In this document: positions 6,929 to 8,528 of the stretch, in pieces
How the letters are laid out: every line of letters starts with the position of its first letter
Numbering within the stretch: position 1 is the stretch's first letter
Source: Chloroflexota bacterium
GTDB lineage: Bacteria > Chloroflexota > Anaerolineae > Caldilineales > Caldilineaceae
NCBI GenBank assembly: GCA_003577005.1
Contig: QEUW01000333.1
Location: 1 to 8,528 of the forward strand
DNA: 8,528 nucleotides
Direction of reading: 5' to 3'
Notes under the pieces: generated by a model
What the model was told of the DNA's origin: nothing
What the model saw: only the letters and a program-made list of their open reading frames with translations
The model's database searches: none
Position numbers and translations under genes: made by a program

Positions 6929-6992
6929 CCTTCTCGGAAGGGGGCGCAAGATGGCTTCTCGGCCAGGCTGTTTTGGCCCCCTTCCGGGAAGG
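6929..6992. repeat. CCTTCTCGGAAGGGGGC inverted repeat, each arm a mini-hairpin
   Basis: The 17-base left arm (6929-6945) matches the complement of 6976-6992 at 16 of 17 positions. Each arm is also self-complementary: CCCTTC/GAAGGG around TCG at 6928-6942, and CCTTCC/GGAAGG around one base at 6980-6992. A run of seven T residues (7009-7015) follows, but 16 bases after the arm, too far for a standard intrinsic terminator. It lies about 50 bases upstream of the candidate P1 peptidase -35 box. Confidence 0.75.
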
Positions 6993-7043
6993 TCTACCCT
7001 GTCCCCCATTTTTTTCCGACGCATCCCCTCTCTTAGGTGTACA

Positions 7044-7073
7044 TGGACAACCCGCACCCCCTCTGATTATAAT
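7044..7073 (+). promoter_or_regulatory. Candidate sigma70-type promoter of the P1 peptidase gene
   Basis: TGGACA (7044-7049, five of six consensus bases) and a perfect TATAAT (7068-7073) are separated by 18 bases. Transcription would begin near 7080, giving a leader of about 65 bases. AAAGGAGA (7133-7140) is a strong ribosome site four bases before the ATG at 7145. This is the best promoter match in the window. Confidence 0.68.
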
Positions 7074-7144
7074 GGTAACAGCGTATAGAGCGAGAGTTAC
7101 AGGACCCTTGCAGGGCATTCCCTTCCACTGCCAAAGGAGAAGCT

Positions 7145-8224
7145 ATGAGCCGACGACGGTTGCGTGACCTGGGGATTGTCATCGGTGATCTGCCCACCGG
7201 ACCACACAATGCTATCACCGATGTGCCGGGTGTCTGGGTTGGACATACAACCTTGATTTTCGATGATCCGTCTACTGCCCGCACCGGTGTGACCGTGGTG
7301 GTGCCACGCGCTGGCGATGTTTTTCAGGACCAATGTTATGCTGGCTATTACTCTTTCAACGGCAATGGTGAAATGACCGGAATCCACTGGCTGGAGGAGA
7401 GTGGCCTGCTCAGCTCACCGATTGCCATCACCAATACTAACCAGGTGGGCGTTGTGCGCGATGCGTTGGTGGCGTACGAGCTGGAGCGCCACCCTGATTC
7501 GGACTGGCTGCTGCCGGTGGTGGCCGAGACCTCGGACGCCTGGCTCAACGACATGAAAGCATTTCATGTGACAAAGGAGCACGTCTATGCCGCGCTCGCC
7601 GCTGCCAGACCGGGCCCGGTGACAGAGGGCAACGTGGGCGGGGGCACCGGCATGATCTGCCACGAGTTTAAGGGGGGCATTGGCACATCCTCGCGGCGGG
7701 TTGTGCTGGCGGAGCGTGAGTATATACTTGGCGCGCTGGTGCAGGCCAACTACGGCTGGCGCGAACATCTGCGGGTGGATGGTGTGCCGGTGGGGCGTCT
7801 TATCCCTCCAACCGAAGTACCACGCCCGCAGGACACACCGGCGAGCGATGGCTCGATCATCATCGTGGTGGCAACCGATGCGCCGTTGCTGCCCGTCCAG
7901 TGCAAACGGTTGGCCCGTCGCGCCACGGTGGGGCTGGCGCGAGTCGGTGGCAACGGTCACAACGGTAGCGGCGATCTCTTTCTTGCCTTTGCCACGGGAA
8001 ACCTTGTCCCGGTAGCAAGCGAGCACCCGATCCCGGTGCGGATGATGCCCAACGGTCAGTTAAACCTGCTCTTCAACGCTGTTGCCGACGCGGTGGAAGA
8101 GGCGATCCTCAATGCGCTGACGGCGGCGGAAACCATAACGGGCCTTCACGGGCGGATGGCGCATGCCATTCCGTTGGACCGCCTGGAAGCGGTCATGGCG
8201 ACGTACAGCCGTAAGGACAGCTAG
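7145..8224 (+). CDS. P1 (DmpA/BapA-type) family aminopeptidase, Ntn hydrolase
   Basis: This 359-residue protein belongs to the P1 family of self-processing N-terminal nucleophile peptidases (DmpA, BapA, L-aminopeptidase/D-esterase). It opens with the family's RLRDLGIVIGDLPTGPHNAI and ITDVPGVWVGHTTL. It continues with EGNVGGGTGMICHEFKGGIG and QANYG, whose Asn202 fits the active-site Asn. The segment SDGSIIIVVATDAPL places the predicted autocleavage at Gly236-Ser237, making an alpha chain of 236 and a beta chain of 123 residues, with Ser237 as the new nucleophile. The beta chain contains GNGHNGSGDLFLAFATGN. There is no signal peptide, so it is probably cytoplasmic. Members cleave short peptides, amides or beta-peptides; the true substrate here is unknown. 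It is transcribed alone, divergently from the arginase-like gene, with its own promoter and strong ribosome site. Confidence 0.94.
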   Translation: MSRRRLRDLGIVIGDLPTGPHNAITDVPGVWVGHTTLIFDDPSTARTGVTVVVPRAGDVFQDQCYAGYYSFNGNGEMTGIHWLEESGLLSSPIAITNTNQVGVVRDALVAYELERHPDSDWLLPVVAETSDAWLNDMKAFHVTKEHVYAALAAARPGPVTEGNVGGGTGMICHEFKGGIGTSSRRVVLAEREYILGALVQANYGWREHLRVDGVPVGRLIPPTEVPRPQDTPASDGSIIIVVATDAPLLPVQCKRLARRATVGLARVGGNGHNGSGDLFLAFATGNLVPVASEHPIPVRMMPNGQLNLLFNAVADAVEEAILNALTAAETITGLHGRMAHAIPLDRLEAVMATYSRKDS

Positions 8225-8301
8225 CATAGAGAGAAGGGCTAAACATTGGGCAGCTGAGCGGTGGGTGAAGTGGCGAACTCTTTGCCCGTATTGTATACTG
8301 G

Positions 8302-8331
8302 TTCCGAAATGCAAGCGGTTGCATCTATACT
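8302..8331 (+). promoter_or_regulatory. Weak candidate promoter overlapping the operator
   Basis: TATACT (8326-8331) is a good -10 match; TTCCGA (8302-8307) is a poor -35 at 18 bases. The operator palindrome fills the spacer between them. A second TATACT lies at 8294-8299. A transcript from either would run rightward out of the window, through the repeat at 8382-8418, with no convincing start codon before the edge. Confidence 0.35.
8309..8324. promoter_or_regulatory. LacI-family-type operator palindrome
   Basis: ATGCAAGCGGTTGCAT is a 16-bp palindrome with seven of eight pairs matching and a central CG. This is the general form of operators bound by LacI/GalR-family regulators (half-sites around a central CG, as in CcpA, GalR and RafR sites). 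It lies directly against a TATACT -10-like box, where a bound repressor would block transcription. The regulated gene, and any regulator, must be outside the window to the right. No LacI-type gene is seen here. Confidence 0.55.
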
Positions 8332-8381
8332 GTGGTTGCTTTGAAAATCCGTCTACCATTTTCACAGCAGCAACAGCAGGA

Positions 8382-8418
8382 ACACAGAGAACGCCGAGCA
8401 GCCACGGAGCGCACAGAG
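8382..8418. repeat. Half copy of the post-purA CACAGAG repeat
   Basis: These 37 bases match the reverse complement of 5318-5354 at 32 of 37 positions, sharing ACACAGAGAACGC and CACGGAG. Only one arm of the element is clear; a short CAGAG/CTCTG hairpin (8414-8428) follows in place of the full opposite arm. The 304-bp stretch from the P1 peptidase stop to the window edge otherwise holds only the operator and promoter-like boxes described. Confidence 0.75.
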
Positions 8419-8528
8419 CTTTTCTCTGGGCTCTGGTATGATAAAAGTCAGTGATAGAATCGGCTTCGGCCAAACTATCAAACAGGCAAAGGATGGTGAA
8501 GTTCGTCTGTGCAAGTAGTCAAAGAACA

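Noticed and set aside
6976..7015. Intrinsic terminator from the GGAAGG hairpin and T-run
   Set aside because: The T-run begins 16 bases after the stem, and no plus-strand gene ends just upstream.
6628..7167. A 179-residue plus-strand ORF across the gap before the P1 peptidase
   Set aside because: It runs through three repeat blocks and the peptidase promoter, has no ribosome site and no protein-like pattern.
7415..8026. A 203-residue minus-strand ORF inside the P1 peptidase gene
   Set aside because: It is antisense to a strongly conserved coding region and has no recognisable family features.
8438..8518. A 26-codon ORF (MIKVSDRIGFGQTIKQ...) near the right edge
   Set aside because: It has no ribosome site and is too short to support by sequence alone.
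8493..8528. A possible start of the next gene (ATGGTGAAGTTC, open to the window edge)
   Set aside because: Only 12 codons are visible and AAAGG abuts the ATG, too close to act as a normal ribosome site; the GTG three bases later is no better supported.

Overview
The window looks like chromosomal DNA of a free-living bacterium with moderately high GC. My best guess is a Chloroflexota (filamentous Chloroflexi-type) genome. That rests on the style of the proteins and on gaps filled with short palindromic repeats; no rRNA or other marker gene is present, so the assignment is tentative. Nothing looks phage- or plasmid-borne, and there is no transposase, CRISPR array, tRNA or rRNA.

Layout. Positions 1-973 hold the end of a histidine operon: hisF (3' part only), hisI and hisE, joined by two ATGA stop/start overlaps. 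A 215-bp gap follows, with a strong hairpin and a plausible guaB promoter. Positions 1189-3808 form a likely transcription unit of guaB (IMP dehydrogenase), an 83-residue unknown protein and a short-chain dehydrogenase. A 172-bp gap packed with CAGT-type repeats leads to purA (adenylosuccinate synthetase, 3981-5252). After a further repeat hairpin comes a small SelW/Rdx-type CxxC protein (5403-5687). On the minus strand, convergent with it, is a divergent arginase-fold protein (5711-6610). A gap of about 530 bp with at least three structured repeats separates it from a divergently transcribed P1-family N-terminal-nucleophile aminopeptidase (7145-8224). The last 300 bp carry no complete gene. 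They hold a LacI-family-type operator palindrome, a possible promoter and half of a repeat also seen after purA.

How the genes fit together. HisF releases AICAR, which the purine pathway turns into IMP. GuaB and PurA are the two enzymes that draw IMP off toward GMP and AMP. The left 5 kb therefore gathers late histidine synthesis and both exits of the IMP branch point. The short-chain dehydrogenase, Rdx protein, arginase-like protein and P1 peptidase have no obvious link to that pathway.

Most unusual points: (i) every gap longer than about 140 bp contains a palindromic repeat block, of four or more unrelated sequence families; (ii) the purA leader repeat can pair in three mutually exclusive ways; (iii) the repeat at 6691-6773 has four mini-palindromes whose exact complements are ordered 1-3 and 2-4 instead of nested; (iv) the arginase-like protein has Cys-Cys where Asp-His normally helps bind the metal pair; (v) PurA has a non-canonical EGQL active-site loop. 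I found no convincing new multi-gene system.
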